DNA from: Alphaproteobacteria bacterium
GTDB taxonomy: Bacteria > Pseudomonadota > Alphaproteobacteria > RF32 > CAG-239
DNA: 64,000 bases
Reading direction: 5' to 3'
Assembly (NCBI GenBank): GCA_015062585.1
Contig: SUUJ01000005.1
Span: 62,001 to 126,000, forward strand
In this document: positions 18,020-26,474 of the stretch, one piece after another
Position numbering within the stretch: position 1 is the first letter of the stretch
Layout of the letters: each line of letters opens with the position of its first letter
Notes under the pieces: generated by a model
Told to the model about the DNA's origin: nothing
What the model saw: only the letters and a program-made list of their open reading frames with translations
Database searches by the model: none
Position numbers and translations under genes: made by a program

Positions 18020-18388
18020 ATGAATTGGAAGAAAATTATTGGATGGGTTTTAGCCGCCGCCGTTGTGGTGGAGGTTGTGGGATTTAATATGCACCAGCAA
18101 CAAAGTAATACAACAGGTAAACGAAAGGTATATACGATTGTTCAATTAACAGGTCCTATTGCAGAAGCTGGGAAACATGTAAAAGCCGCTTCAGCAGGAT
18201 ATACGTTTGGAAACACAGAAATTGTTAATGAACAATCCTGAAGTTGTGGTTGTTGTGATGCCCCCAGCCCTATGTACCAAAATGTCTTGAAAGAGTTAAA
18301 AAACAATTTTTCTGGAAAGGGGGAATCATCTATTGAATATGGTTTAGTTCCGTTTAAGGACGGAAAATTCATCTCCGTGACCGAATAA
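18020..18388 (+). pseudogene. Broken substrate-binding protein gene
   Basis: Starts with SD AAGGAG and a leader (MNWKKIIGWVLAAAVVVEVV) like that of the anchored binding protein at 15948, then TIVQLTGPIAEAGK as in type 1 binding proteins. The frame stops at 18241. A second frame carries NPEVVVVVMPPAL, and a third runs PMYQNVLKELKNN to VPFKDGKFISVTE and a stop at 18388, a typical binding-protein C-terminus. Only about 120 of roughly 370 expected codons remain, so there has been a large internal deletion plus frameshifts. Confidence 0.75.
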
Positions 18389-18400
18389 GAAAGGTGTGAA

Positions 18401-19984
18401 ATGGCAAAGGAAGAAAAGAAAAAAACAACAAAACGTGTGGTAAAGGTAAAGGCGGCTGACAAAAAGCCCACCACCACAACGAAACCGACACTGCAATCTA
18501 AACCTCAGGGAAAACGCCGTGTTATCCTGCGCGCCAGTCATATCCGCAAGGCCTTTGAGGGTAACAAGGTCTTAAAAGACGTGAGTTTGGAACTCCGCGA
18601 AGGCGAAGTCATGCTGTTGCAGGGTGATAACGGCTCGGGCAAAACAACCCTTATCAACATTTTGACGGGGAACTTGATGCCTTCTCACGGTCGGATTACT
18701 TTGGCCACAGACCCGAATAAAATCCGCCACTTCCGCTTTCCGATTCCCTTTTGGCGCAGGACTTTGTCGTTCACTTACTTTTCGCCGGAACGCTTTGCGA
18801 AAGAAGGTCTTGCCCGCATGTGGCAGGATGTCCGCTTGTTTTCCAGCCAATCGTTAAAGGACAACATTGTGGTTGCGAAAGCCCACCAACGGGGCGAAAA
18901 TCCTTTGCGCACTCTGATAACCCCATGGCAGATTGATAAAGATGAAGCGGTACTGACGGGCATGGCCAAGGAAACCTTGAAAAAATTCGGGCTGGAAGGC
19001 CGCGAAAACTCATCAGGCAGCCGCGTATCCCTGGGGCAATCCAAACGCGTGGCGATTGCACGCGCCATCTATTCAGGTGCCAAGATTTTGTTCTTAGATG
19101 AGCCTTTGGCCGGACTGGATAACGAAGGCATCAAACAAATGCTGGACTTTTTGCACTATTTGGTCAAGGAACGTAACACCTCTATTGTCATTGTAGAACA
19201 CGCCTTTAATATCCCCAAGATTTTGGACTTGGTGGACGGGGTGCTGACCCTAAAAGACGGTGTGATTACCCGCAACACCAAAGCCGAAGTGTTTAAGCAA
19301 GAGGCACGCCAGCACAAAGATGCAATGTTGGAATGGCTGACTGCTTTTTCGGGACAAACCGGACGGACAGATATCATTCCTTTACCCAATGGGGCAAGGC
19401 TTACCATTGCACGCAGGGATCCTGTGGCCCCCACGGTGTTTGAGGTCAAGAACCTCACCGTAGCCCGCGGTGCACGCCCTGTGATTATTGAACCGTTGAC
19501 CTTTGAAATCCACAAAGGCGATATTGCTTTGTTGGAAGCCCCGAACGGATGGGGTAAGTCCACATTGATGGATGCAATAACGGGTGTGATTCAGCCGAAG
19601 ACAGGAACAATTTTATTGCACAATGAACACATAACAACCCTGCCTATTTGGACACGAGCCAAGAAAGGATTGTTGCTGTCGCGCTCAAGCAATGTGCTGT
19701 TCAAGTCTATGACGGTGGCCGAAAACAAACGTTTGGCACAGGTAAAGCATGCCGAACTGGGTGCAAAGTTTTTGACTCGCCAAGGGGGGAGCCTGTCCGG
19801 TGGGGAAAATCGGCGGATTTCGCTGGGCCTAGCTTTATATCAGCATGAACGCGATATGGTTTTGTTGGATGAGCCTTTCCAAGCCATGGATACAGCGCAG
19901 GAACAAATCGCACGAGGCAAGATTTCTTTGGAAGCCCACAACGGCAAAACCTTCCTTATTACCATCCCCAAGATTTATGAGTAG
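18401..19984 (+). CDS. Fused LivG-LivF ABC transporter ATPase (two nucleotide-binding domains)
   Basis: Energises the HAAT permeases. The 527 residues hold two ATPase domains that are normally separate LivG and LivF proteins. Domain 1 has Walker A GDNGSGKTT (75-83), a deviant signature VSLGQSKR in place of LSGGQ (about 206-213), and Walker B ILFLDEPLAGLD. Domain 2 has Walker A APNGWGKST (380-388), signature LSGGENRR (about 463-470), and Walker B MVLLDEPFQAMD. A Lys/Thr-rich tail of about 45 residues precedes domain 1. The second domain ends soon after its H-loop region (TFLITIPK, no His seen), so the switch histidine may be missing. GC-rich like livH and livM. Confidence 0.88.
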   Translation: MAKEEKKKTTKRVVKVKAADKKPTTTTKPTLQSKPQGKRRVILRASHIRKAFEGNKVLKDVSLELREGEVMLLQGDNGSGKTTLINILTGNLMPSHGRITLATDPNKIRHFRFPIPFWRRTLSFTYFSPERFAKEGLARMWQDVRLFSSQSLKDNIVVAKAHQRGENPLRTLITPWQIDKDEAVLTGMAKETLKKFGLEGRENSSGSRVSLGQSKRVAIARAIYSGAKILFLDEPLAGLDNEGIKQMLDFLHYLVKERNTSIVIVEHAFNIPKILDLVDGVLTLKDGVITRNTKAEVFKQEARQHKDAMLEWLTAFSGQTGRTDIIPLPNGARLTIARRDPVAPTVFEVKNLTVARGARPVIIEPLTFEIHKGDIALLEAPNGWGKSTLMDAITGVIQPKTGTILLHNEHITTLPIWTRAKKGLLLSRSSNVLFKSMTVAENKRLAQVKHAELGAKFLTRQGGSLSGGENRRISLGLALYQHERDMVLLDEPFQAMDTAQEQIARGKISLEAHNGKTFLITIPKIYE

Positions 19985-20040
19985 GAAATATGAAACAAAA
20001 AAACAACTTCTCACATTAACTTTGAAACGCTTCTCAAATA

Positions 20041-20185
20041 TCAGAATGATGAGAAGGTTTTAGGGAAAGATAACATACTTTTGATAAATTTAACTTGGTC
20101 TTTCATCGCTAATATTTCGTTGTAATTTTTAACAAGTACATTGTAAATTTGAGCAGATTTTTCTTCTATTTCTGTGTTATCCTGC
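20041..20185 (-). pseudogene. C-terminal fragment of an unknown gene, cut by repeat copy 4
   Basis: About 47 codons on the minus strand (QDNTEIEEKSAQIYNVLVKN... ending PKTFSSF) with the look of a helical protein tail. Upstream the frame runs straight into repeat copy 4, so the start is lost. Could be chance; composition is AT-rich and coding-like. The rest of 19985-20311 shows only the repeat. Confidence 0.35.
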
Positions 20186-20280
20186 CAGCCAACAAAAAAA
20201 TCCACCTGAAATGGTGGATTTTTTTGTTGAGATGCACTCGTCATGGCGAGAACCAAGATTTTGGTTCGGAGCGGATAGTT
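20186..20280 (+). repeat. Repeat copy 4 (terminator + second hairpin)
   Basis: 95 nt matching copy 1 positions 13261-13355: cagccaac, terminator hairpin (20194-20225), the gatgcactcgtcatggcgag link and the GAACCAA/TTGGTTC hairpin, ending gcggatagtt. It lies between the convergent ABC operon and the binding-protein array, roughly 6.7 kb from copies 1 and 2. Confidence 0.9.
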
Positions 20281-20311
20281 AAATAATGGTCAATGAATTT
20301 ATTGTGGCTTT

Positions 20312-21355
20312 TTATTCCTCTACCACAACAGGTTGACCGTTGACGATTTTTCTCATTACTGATTTAAAGCTTATTATATTGTTTTTGATATCAATTTTTC
20401 CAAAAATCGTATTCATGTTACCTATAACATCATTTATTGTTTTTTTGCTATTTGTTAGGGTTTCTGCGATATCAGTCATTACATAAGCGGTTGATGCCAT
20501 AAGATTAGGGTAGTGACCATATTTGTCAATAAACAATTTAACAAATTCTCTATCTATCGGATCATTATTCAAATAAACTCCATTTTCGTATAGAGCTTTC
20601 TGATTTGAAAAAAATGGAGAATACATTGATGTAAAAACTATGTCTGCATCATACTCTTTTAGTTGCCTTACAAAAATATCTATTTCAGGTGACCATGATT
20701 GTATTATATATATATCAGGTTTGTGTAATTGTGACTTTTGTATAAGCAATCTGAAGTCTTTTGTAGAAGGAATAATTTTTTCATCAAAAACTATTTGTAT
20801 GTCATAATTTGATATTTGTTCTTTGATATTTTTTTCTACCAAATTTGAAAATGTTTCATTTGCTGTTATAAGTGCTATTTTTTTGTATCCTCTTTTAACA
20901 ATATCTTGTAATAAGATTTCAGCATCTTCTGATGCGATAGAGGTAAAAGCATAATTGTTGGCTTTCTTGGTAAATTCAGTATCGGTTGATTGAGAGATGT
21001 GAATAGCTTTGCTATTGGCTATAATAGGGGCTGTAACCCCGGCGGCCTGTGAACTATATGTTAATATAGCATTGACTTTGTCTGTTTCTATAAGCTTTTT
21101 TGCGGCGAGGACTGTTTTTGCAGAATTTAGAGCGTCATCTTCAAAAATAATAGTTATATTTCTGTCGGGATGTTGTTCTTTGAATAATTCTATGCCTTTC
21201 TTAAAATTATCTCCCATTAAAGACATATTACCGGTTAAAGGTGCGATTGCGCCGATTTTGATTGTGGGTTTTTCGGGGGTGGCGGAGGTTTTATTTTTTT
21301 CACCACAGGCTGTTAGGGAAAGGACTACCAACATGCTTAATAAAAAGTTTTTCAT
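20312..21355 (-). CDS. Substrate-binding lipoprotein, HAAT family (paralogue 1)
   Basis: Type 1 periplasmic-binding-fold lipoprotein, 347 residues. The signal ends in lipobox LTAC (Cys about 17), so it is probably anchored in the inner-membrane outer leaflet. The mature protein begins with IKIGAIAPLTGNMSLMGDNFKKG, the usual HAAT opening, and ends VVVEE. It shares the segment ATPEKPTIKIGA and a near-identical upstream block with the paralogue at 25288, so these two are recent duplicates. It has no permease of its own and presumably serves the transporter at 15-20 kb. Confidence 0.87.
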   Translation of the reverse strand: MKNFLLSMLVVLSLTACGEKNKTSATPEKPTIKIGAIAPLTGNMSLMGDNFKKGIELFKEQHPDRNITIIFEDDALNSAKTVLAAKKLIETDKVNAILTYSSQAAGVTAPIIANSKAIHISQSTDTEFTKKANNYAFTSIASEDAEILLQDIVKRGYKKIALITANETFSNLVEKNIKEQISNYDIQIVFDEKIIPSTKDFRLLIQKSQLHKPDIYIIQSWSPEIDIFVRQLKEYDADIVFTSMYSPFFSNQKALYENGVYLNNDPIDREFVKLFIDKYGHYPNLMASTAYVMTDIAETLTNSKKTINDVIGNMNTIFGKIDIKNNIISFKSVMRKIVNGQPVVVEE

Positions 21356-21373
21356 TGTTTTTTCAATCCTAAA

Positions 21374-21405
21374 TTTTTTTGTAAGTGTGTAATATGTGGT
21401 TTTAT
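21374..21405 (-). promoter_or_regulatory. Leader block shared with the paralogue at 26416
   Basis: tttttgtaagtgtgtaatat plus gtggttttat matches 26416-26446 at 27 of 30 positions. On the minus strand it gives an AT-rich ATATTACACAC segment about 30 nt before the start, a possible -10 region. Shared promoter or simply common descent cannot be told apart. Confidence 0.4.
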
Positions 21406-21421
21406 TTCATGATATCGGTTA

Positions 21422-22051
21422 TTATTTCTTTTTTAGCACAAAATAATGCATGGTTCTGGGAAAGGGTAAACTGTTAAACTTAATTTGATGAGCGTCGTCA
21501 ATCATAATTTCATAATGTTCGGGATTGATATAGCTTGGCAAATCATTAACAGACCACCGTGACAAGTGAGTAAAAAGGCTTTCTTGGATATTGCTGATTT
21601 CCTCATCTGTTTTGTCCCAGCCGAAAATAAATACGGTTCCGTCTTTTTTTAATAACTTATAAAAATCTTCTAAAAAGGATGTCCAATTATCAGGATTAAC
21701 ATGGTGAAAAACGCCAATAGCCAAGATGACATCATAACCCTCATCATTGGTAATATCTTTTGGGGCTGTTACCAGATAAACAGGTACTTTGTTTTGATAT
21801 TTTTTTATCAACTTAGCGGTTATGACTTCTGATAAATCGGCTAATTCAATTTGAAATCCTTTCTGACGAAAATGCTCTGCAACCTGTCCTAAGCCGCAAC
21901 CATAGTCTAACAAAGTTTGTTTTTGCGGAGTTTGTTTCAAATATTTTGAAATAACTTCTATGTACCATTTATTAAGCTCGGGTTCAGCAGCCCAAGGTAC
22001 ATTTTCACCATGTTCAATATAGACTTTATTCCATGCGTCCCTGGTTTTCAT
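21422..22051 (-). CDS. Class I SAM-dependent methyltransferase
   Basis: Small cytoplasmic methyltransferase, 209 residues. Motif I is LLDYGCGLGQVAEHF (about 43-57), the acidic end of strand 2 is IELADLSE, and DVILAIGVFHHV is motif IV with the post-motif. Similar to thiopurine/tellurite-resistance-like and other small-molecule methyltransferases; the substrate cannot be read. It lies between two substrate-binding lipoproteins on the same strand, which suggests an accessory role toward the imported compound (inference). Confidence 0.8.
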   Translation of the reverse strand: MKTRDAWNKVYIEHGENVPWAAEPELNKWYIEVISKYLKQTPQKQTLLDYGCGLGQVAEHFRQKGFQIELADLSEVITAKLIKKYQNKVPVYLVTAPKDITNDEGYDVILAIGVFHHVNPDNWTSFLEDFYKLLKKDGTVFIFGWDKTDEEISNIQESLFTHLSRWSVNDLPSYINPEHYEIMIDDAHQIKFNSLPFPRTMHYFVLKKK

Positions 22052-22075
22052 ATTTATTGCCTGTATTACAGAGGT

Positions 22076-23167
22076 TTATTCTTCTATTTCGACGGGGACG
22101 CCGTTTGTCATTTTTTTGATGACAGCTTGTGATTGAACAGTTCTATCGTTGTCAATGCTTATTTTCCCTACAGCACCATCAAAATCTTTGATTTTTAACA
22201 GTGCTTCGGACATTTCTTCGGATGAGGGAATTCTTTTGTACTTAGTATAAAAATCATCATATGTATACATAAGCATTTTGGCAACATCGTAAACATAGCC
22301 CACACCAAAGAAGTTGGTGGAGTTGTTTTTTTGTTTTATTCTGTTTAGCAGTTCCTTGTTTCCATCAGGAATGGTGACATATTCTACGCCCTCTAATCGA
22401 AGCTTATCTTTTGCAAATGTGAGAGTGTCGATAGATAATATTGGCTTATTTACTTCTTTTAAGAAGAAATTATCTAAAAATATGTCTAAACTAGGTGGTA
22501 ACAAGGCTATAAACCAAGCGTCAAAATTTTTACTTTTCATCTTCTCTATGGCTAAGCCGAAATCACGATTGTCCATTGAAAAATTGGCGCGTTCCACTTC
22601 TATACCTTTTTGTTTAAGCAAGTTTTCAATAATATCACTATCGTGTTGTAAAGATGCCTGTTCAACAACAAACATTGCGATTTTTTTGTAATTTTTCTTA
22701 TCTATGTTTTCCATAAATTTTTTAACCAAAGCATCTGACTGCGTCCAGTGAATAAAATTATAAATACCGGATTGGGAGATGTGTTTGTCGTTACTAATGG
22801 AAAAATTTAGGACTTTGCTGTTTTGAGCTATGGGTGCTACAACATTTCCGCCTTTTGAAGACCAAGAAATTAAAGAATCAACTTTGTCTATGTTTATTAA
22901 CTTGCCAGCAGCAGTCGCAGCGCGAGGAGATTCATATCCGTAATCTTCAACAATAAAATTAAAATCAAGATTTTGACTGTTAACATCTTCTTTTGCCAAA
23001 TCTATGGCGACTTTTGTATTATTTCCTACCTCTGCAAATTGTCCTGTCAAAGATGTAATAAAACCGATTTTTACTACGGGTTTGCCATTTGATTGCTGTA
23101 CTTCTTTTTGATTATCACAGGCTGTAAGAGATAGAATAAGACAAAGGCTTGACAGTAATTTTTTCAT
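22076..23167 (-). CDS. Substrate-binding lipoprotein, HAAT family (paralogue 2)
   Basis: 363 residues. Lipobox LTAC (Cys about 17), mature start VKIGFITSLTGQFAEVGNNTK, C-terminus VPVEIEE. Its C-terminus is the best match for the orphan tail at 14781-14963. The upstream region differs from those of paralogues 1 and 3. It sits 24 nt upstream of the methyltransferase and downstream of a GNAT gene, all read leftward. Confidence 0.87.
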   Translation of the reverse strand: MKKLLSSLCLILSLTACDNQKEVQQSNGKPVVKIGFITSLTGQFAEVGNNTKVAIDLAKEDVNSQNLDFNFIVEDYGYESPRAATAAGKLINIDKVDSLISWSSKGGNVVAPIAQNSKVLNFSISNDKHISQSGIYNFIHWTQSDALVKKFMENIDKKNYKKIAMFVVEQASLQHDSDIIENLLKQKGIEVERANFSMDNRDFGLAIEKMKSKNFDAWFIALLPPSLDIFLDNFFLKEVNKPILSIDTLTFAKDKLRLEGVEYVTIPDGNKELLNRIKQKNNSTNFFGVGYVYDVAKMLMYTYDDFYTKYKRIPSSEEMSEALLKIKDFDGAVGKISIDNDRTVQSQAVIKKMTNGVPVEIEE

Positions 23168-23266
23168 TGTTTTTCATCCTTAATTGCTGAGGTTTATTTG
23201 TTGGTTAGTATACATAGTTAAATTGTTTTTGTCATTAAAATATTTGTTTATATGTAAACTTGTTGA

Positions 23267-23791
23267 TTACAGTTTTTTAGACATATAGATGGCAGTTTCA
23301 TCGTCGTTTTTCATATCGGCGTAGGGTTCTAAATTTTTGCCTTGCCACCAAAGTCCGGTTCCATCGGGTATAAAACCTCGTTTGATATACATTCTTTGAG
23401 CTGAGCCATAATCACGGTGTAAGCCTACGCCCAAATAAACAGTATCGGAATATTTTTTGGCCAAGTCTTCGGCTACCTGCATAAGAGTATTGCCGATACC
23501 GTGATTGCGATATTTCATCAATACGCCGAAATCGACCAGTTCGGGAAGACCTTTGCCACCAAAAGAACCACCCATAGAGTTGGGGTAGACATTGAAGTAT
23601 CCGGCAATATTACCTTTGTATTCGGCGACTAAGGCAATGCATTTACCTTCGGCAACATCTTTTAATCTTTGGGTATATTTCTCAACTTTTTGATTAACCC
23701 AACCCTGAGCTATTTCTTCATCGGTAATGATTTGAGGGTCGGTTTCAACCATATCTCTGATTAAAATGTCATTGTTGTTATAGTATATCAT
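23267..23791 (-). CDS. GNAT-family N-acetyltransferase
   Basis: Acetyl-CoA-dependent acetyltransferase, substrate unknown. I chose the start at 23791 (MIYYNNNDILIRDM) because it has a clear GGAG SD; the longer ORF to 23881 has no support. Motif A is YRNHGIGNTLM (about 98-108), followed by VYLGVGLHRDYGSAQRMYIKRGF (motif B). The 5' end was duplicated and survives as a fragment at 25130-25204. Confidence 0.83.
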   Translation of the reverse strand: MIYYNNNDILIRDMVETDPQIITDEEIAQGWVNQKVEKYTQRLKDVAEGKCIALVAEYKGNIAGYFNVYPNSMGGSFGGKGLPELVDFGVLMKYRNHGIGNTLMQVAEDLAKKYSDTVYLGVGLHRDYGSAQRMYIKRGFIPDGTGLWWQGKNLEPYADMKNDDETAIYMSKKL

Positions 23792-23903
23792 CTGATTTCT
23801 CCGTTTTTTTTGTTTTTTTTTGCATATTAAAGTTGTGATGTCAACAAGAATATATTTTTTTGTAAAATTTTGTCTAGACATTTGACCTTAATTAAAGTAT
23901 ATT

Positions 23904-25115
23904 ATGAATGGCTTGTTGGCATGTTTTTATATGGCGGTATTTACTTATATGATAAATAATAATGAGAGCGTTAATAATGACTATATAAGTTCGGTTAGTT
24001 TTTGTAAAAAATCTGACAAGTCTAATTGTATTGAAGATATTTCGACAGTTGATGTTAATAAGCCGTGTTTGCTTTGTTTGGGTGGTGAACGTACTCATTT
24101 GAAAGAGATATTGGATGAGTATTATTTATCGCCCCTTACATCGCTTATGGATAGATCAAATTTACGAGGCAAGGTAACGGTGTGCGGGGCCTTGTATGAT
24201 TTTAAAAAAAATGAAAATTCGTCTGAATTGATTTTTAACCCGTATAGAGCGAGAAAACAGCTTTTTCATGAGCATAAGCGCCTTAACAATGGCTCGGAAT
24301 TATCCGGCCTTACCGATGATGAATGTAATCCACGCTATGTTGAACAATTATATGACTGCTTTATAAAAAATAGAATTTGCGATGATGATGGAAAAAAACT
24401 CGCAGTTGATGTTGCAAAAAAGAATATACGCTCTTTAGTTATTTATGCTCATTGTCATGGTTCATACAGTGCGCTTAAATTGGAAGAGCTAATGCAAAAA
24501 AAGATGAAAAATATCGGCTATTCAAAACAAGAAAGAGCAGAAATACAAAGTCAATTGTTGGTTGTTAATCAGGTGCCGGCATGTCCGTTAGGAATTTCAA
24601 AATCAATGTTTTTATCGTTTTGCTGTGTTCAAGATTATAATGTTAACCATAATAATTATTTTCAGGCAGTATGTCAGATGCCCGATAAATATAAATTGAA
24701 TACGCCTTTTTCTTATTTTGAACAAAGCAAAGGAAATTTTTTCTTGATACCAAATGTATTGTCAGATTCTGATTCAATAAATCCTCATTCTTTTGGGATA
24801 AGGCCGGATAGAAATATGAATAGGCATGCTTTTACGGCTATTAGTATGGCAAATAATGCAATTGTCAGGGCTTTGAAAAATTCATTGAACCAAAACGAAG
24901 ATTTACCTGATGTTAAAGATCTTGTTTGTCGAAATAAAAAGGACAAAATATTTTTTGAAAAAGTAAAATATGCCGGTGAACGTTTGTGGGATAATGTAGT
25001 ATATCTTGCCAGAACGCGTCATGATACTGTAAAGAAGATGGGGCTATCAGAAGCAAAAGCACAAGACATAGATTATTCAAATTTAATTATTGAAACACAG
25101 CAGTGTGAAAGATAG
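23904..25115 (+). CDS. Unrecognised 403-residue protein
   Basis: No family recognised. The protein is soluble except for a weakly hydrophobic N-terminus (MNGLLACFYMAVFTYM); in-frame ATGs at 23931 and 23949 are alternative starts, and none has a good SD. It is Cys-rich for its size. One segment, SLVIYAHCHGSYSALKLEEL (about 176-195), resembles a strand-turn-helix carrying HxHGS, loosely like a hydrolase nucleophile elbow, but it is not GxSxG. It is the only rightward gene in the leftward binding-protein/GNAT array and sits exactly between the intact GNAT gene and its broken copy. Confidence 0.7.
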   Translation: MNGLLACFYMAVFTYMINNNESVNNDYISSVSFCKKSDKSNCIEDISTVDVNKPCLLCLGGERTHLKEILDEYYLSPLTSLMDRSNLRGKVTVCGALYDFKKNENSSELIFNPYRARKQLFHEHKRLNNGSELSGLTDDECNPRYVEQLYDCFIKNRICDDDGKKLAVDVAKKNIRSLVIYAHCHGSYSALKLEELMQKKMKNIGYSKQERAEIQSQLLVVNQVPACPLGISKSMFLSFCCVQDYNVNHNNYFQAVCQMPDKYKLNTPFSYFEQSKGNFFLIPNVLSDSDSINPHSFGIRPDRNMNRHAFTAISMANNAIVRALKNSLNQNEDLPDVKDLVCRNKKDKIFFEKVKYAGERLWDNVVYLARTRHDTVKKMGLSEAKAQDIDYSNLIIETQQCER

Positions 25116-25129
25116 TTTTTTGGTTATCT

Positions 25130-25204
25130 AACCTTGTGCAATTTCTTCATCAGTAATGAGTTCAGGTTCCTGATTAGAATGTCATTGCTATTATAGTATA
25201 TCAT
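25130..25204 (-). pseudogene. 5' fragment of a duplicated GNAT gene
   Basis: On the minus strand it encodes MIYYNSNDILIR, then after a short deletion and frameshift PELITDEEIAQG, matching MIYYNNNDILIR and PQIITDEEIAQG of the gene at 23267-23791. About 19 nt are lost internally and everything past codon 31 is missing. Confidence 0.8.
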
Positions 25205-25287
25205 TTAAGTTATCCTTATTACTATTTTGCGGATAGCATATAGTGATATGTCGGTTGAAGACAAACAGGTATTTTAAGATAGCCTAT

Positions 25288-26391
25288 TTATTCCTCTACT
25301 TTTAGCCACTGGCCATCTTTGAAAATACGTACCGGAACGTTCATACGCATAATGCCGTTGGGCTCTATCTTTGTTTCGCCTAATGCACCATACCAAGTTT
25401 TAAATTCTTTTACTGTTTGCAAAACATCGGCATTGTTTGGAATTTTTTCACCCTCTCTAGGTTTGGTGTTTTCAAAAGCCTTGATGAACATATCTAAGCC
25501 GTCGTATAAGTTTGCAGAACATGATTCTAATCGGTTATGATATTTTTCAAAATATTTTTTTTCAAATTCATCGTTATTGCTATTTAAGTATATTGACCAA
25601 ATATCATTTATCGGAGGAAACGCTTTAGGATTCATTCCTGGAAAGGTACCTAAAGATGTGATGTTTTTCTTGCCGGTTAGTTCATAATATTGTCTTAAGA
25701 AAATGCTGTTAAAGGGTTCTACACCAAACAAAACATAGTAGTCAGGCTTTTCTTGTTCCATTTTTTGAATAGTTAAGCGGAAATCTGTTTCGCCATAATT
25801 AAATCTCTCATTATAAAGAACTTCTATTCCGTCCTTGGGTAAGCTTTGTGCAGCATAACCTAACAAAACATTACTTACAGCTGCATTGTTTCCTAATAAT
25901 GCTACGGTTTTGACATTTCTCTTCTTGAGTTGATGTAAAAATGATGAGTAGATTTCCTCATTTTGCGGTGAAGTGTTAAATCCGTATTCGGGTAACTGAT
26001 TCTTACCATAAGAGCAAGATAATGAAATTACTTTGTTTTTATTAGCAATGTCATCAACAGGTCTGTCAACCACGCCAAACATTGAGATTACAATATTTGT
26101 TTTATTTATGTTGATAAATTTGTTAGTGTTTAAGGCAGCCTGTTTTGGTTGGACCATATCATCTTCAAAGATAATCTGATAGTTATATTTTGTGTCTCGT
26201 TGTTGCCATTTATCCATGACCATATTTAAGACATTTTTTGCGCTGTTGCCAATATGAGCTTGGTTGCCGCTCAAATGGAGTGTCGCGCCGATTTTGATTG
26301 TAGGTTTTTCGGGGGTGGCAGGAGATTTGGTCTTTTCTCCGCAAGCAACTAAAGATGTCGCCATCAACAAACTCAATAAAACCTTTTTCAT
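25288..26391 (-). CDS. Substrate-binding lipoprotein, HAAT family (paralogue 3)
   Basis: 367 residues. Lipobox LVAC (Cys about 17), mature start IKIGATLHLSGNQAHIGNSAKN, C-terminus GQWLKVEE. It shares the ATPEKPTIKIGA segment and the upstream leader block with paralogue 1, but the ligand-binding core differs, suggesting a different substrate. It lies downstream of a second GNAT gene. Confidence 0.87.
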   Translation of the reverse strand: MKKVLLSLLMATSLVACGEKTKSPATPEKPTIKIGATLHLSGNQAHIGNSAKNVLNMVMDKWQQRDTKYNYQIIFEDDMVQPKQAALNTNKFININKTNIVISMFGVVDRPVDDIANKNKVISLSCSYGKNQLPEYGFNTSPQNEEIYSSFLHQLKKRNVKTVALLGNNAAVSNVLLGYAAQSLPKDGIEVLYNERFNYGETDFRLTIQKMEQEKPDYYVLFGVEPFNSIFLRQYYELTGKKNITSLGTFPGMNPKAFPPINDIWSIYLNSNNDEFEKKYFEKYHNRLESCSANLYDGLDMFIKAFENTKPREGEKIPNNADVLQTVKEFKTWYGALGETKIEPNGIMRMNVPVRIFKDGQWLKVEE

Positions 26392-26415
26392 CTTTTTATT
26401 CCTTCTAGTTTCTGA

Positions 26416-26446
26416 TTTTTTGTAAGTGTATAATATATTGTTTTAT
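26416..26446 (-). promoter_or_regulatory. Leader block shared with the paralogue at 21374
   Basis: tttttgtaagtgtataatat followed by attgttttat, 27 of 30 positions identical to 21374-21405 and at a similar distance from the start codon. On the minus strand it offers ATATTATACAC as a possible -10 region. Confidence 0.4.
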
Positions 26447-26474
26447 TTTTTATTAAAAAACAGCTTTATAAGTG

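Noticed and set aside
13248..20280. CRISPR array formed by the repeat copies
   Set aside because: Only four copies, of unequal length and irregular spacing from 202 nt to several kb; no cas gene.
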